This document shows positions 12,446 through 12,447 of a stretch of 12,447 bases of DNA, in pieces. Each line of letters starts with the position of its first letter. The stretch's first letter is position 1. The DNA comes from an uncultured Lachnospiraceae bacterium (GTDB lineage Bacteria > Bacillota > Clostridia > Lachnospirales > Lachnospiraceae), in NCBI GenBank assembly GCA_910584325.1, contig CAJTZH010000081.1, forward strand, positions 1-12,447. Direction: 5' to 3'. Both the position numbers and the translations under genes were made by a program. The notes below the pieces were generated by a model, which saw nothing but the letters and a program-made list of their open reading frames with translations, ran no database searches and had not been told where the DNA came from.

Positions 12446-12447
12446 TT

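Overview
The window looks like chromosomal DNA of a low-to-moderate GC Firmicute, most likely a gut Clostridia/Lachnospiraceae relative. The basis is strong AGGAGG-type ribosome sites, tightly packed operons with ATGA overlaps, sigma-A style promoters, and a typical Clostridia set of small regulators, DUF proteins and drug-efflux genes. There are no RNA genes, no CRISPR array, no transposase and no phage structural genes. The organism call is inference from style, not from a marker gene.

Layout, left to right. (1) Bases 1-1057, + strand: two membrane proteins that both end in a SHOCT segment (a TM2-domain protein cut by the window edge, then a five-helix protein), closed by a clear hairpin terminator. 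(2) A 340-base stretch with no supported gene. (3) Bases 1398-3469, + strand: an RNA 2'-phosphotransferase (KptA/Tpt1), a protein with an HEPN-type RNxxxH motif, a GNAT acetyltransferase and a 68-residue small protein. The last three are almost without gaps. (4) Bases 3484-4033, - strand: a small XRE repressor overlapping a DUF3796 membrane protein behind a near-consensus promoter. (5) Bases 4123-5951, - strand: a transglutaminase-like protein, a RibD/DHFR-like reductase and a minimal protein-kinase-fold protein. (6) Bases 6086-6988, - strand: a MerR/TipAS drug-sensing regulator with a 19-bp-spacer promoter.

(7) Bases 7023-11258, + strand: a long run of TetR regulator, MFS efflux pump, Nudix hydrolase, AraC regulator, Cys-rich DUF3795 protein and TfoX-N protein. 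It lies behind a palindrome that is a good TetR operator candidate. (8) Bases 11291-12253, + strand: a peroxiredoxin (Bcp) whose only sensible start codon is ATT, then a secreted Cys/His-repeat protein and an intrinsic terminator. The last ~190 bases hold no convincing gene.

How the genes may work together: the window reads as several short stress and drug-response cassettes set side by side. The KptA-HEPN-GNAT-small protein operon is the most unusual grouping, because it joins an RNA-end repair enzyme to a possible RNase. The MerR-TipAS gene and the TetR-MFS operon are divergent and share a 272-base control region, which suggests a drug-sensing locus. The Bcp and Cys/His-protein pair suggests peroxide or metal handling at the cell surface. 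These functional links are inferred from position and family, not shown directly.
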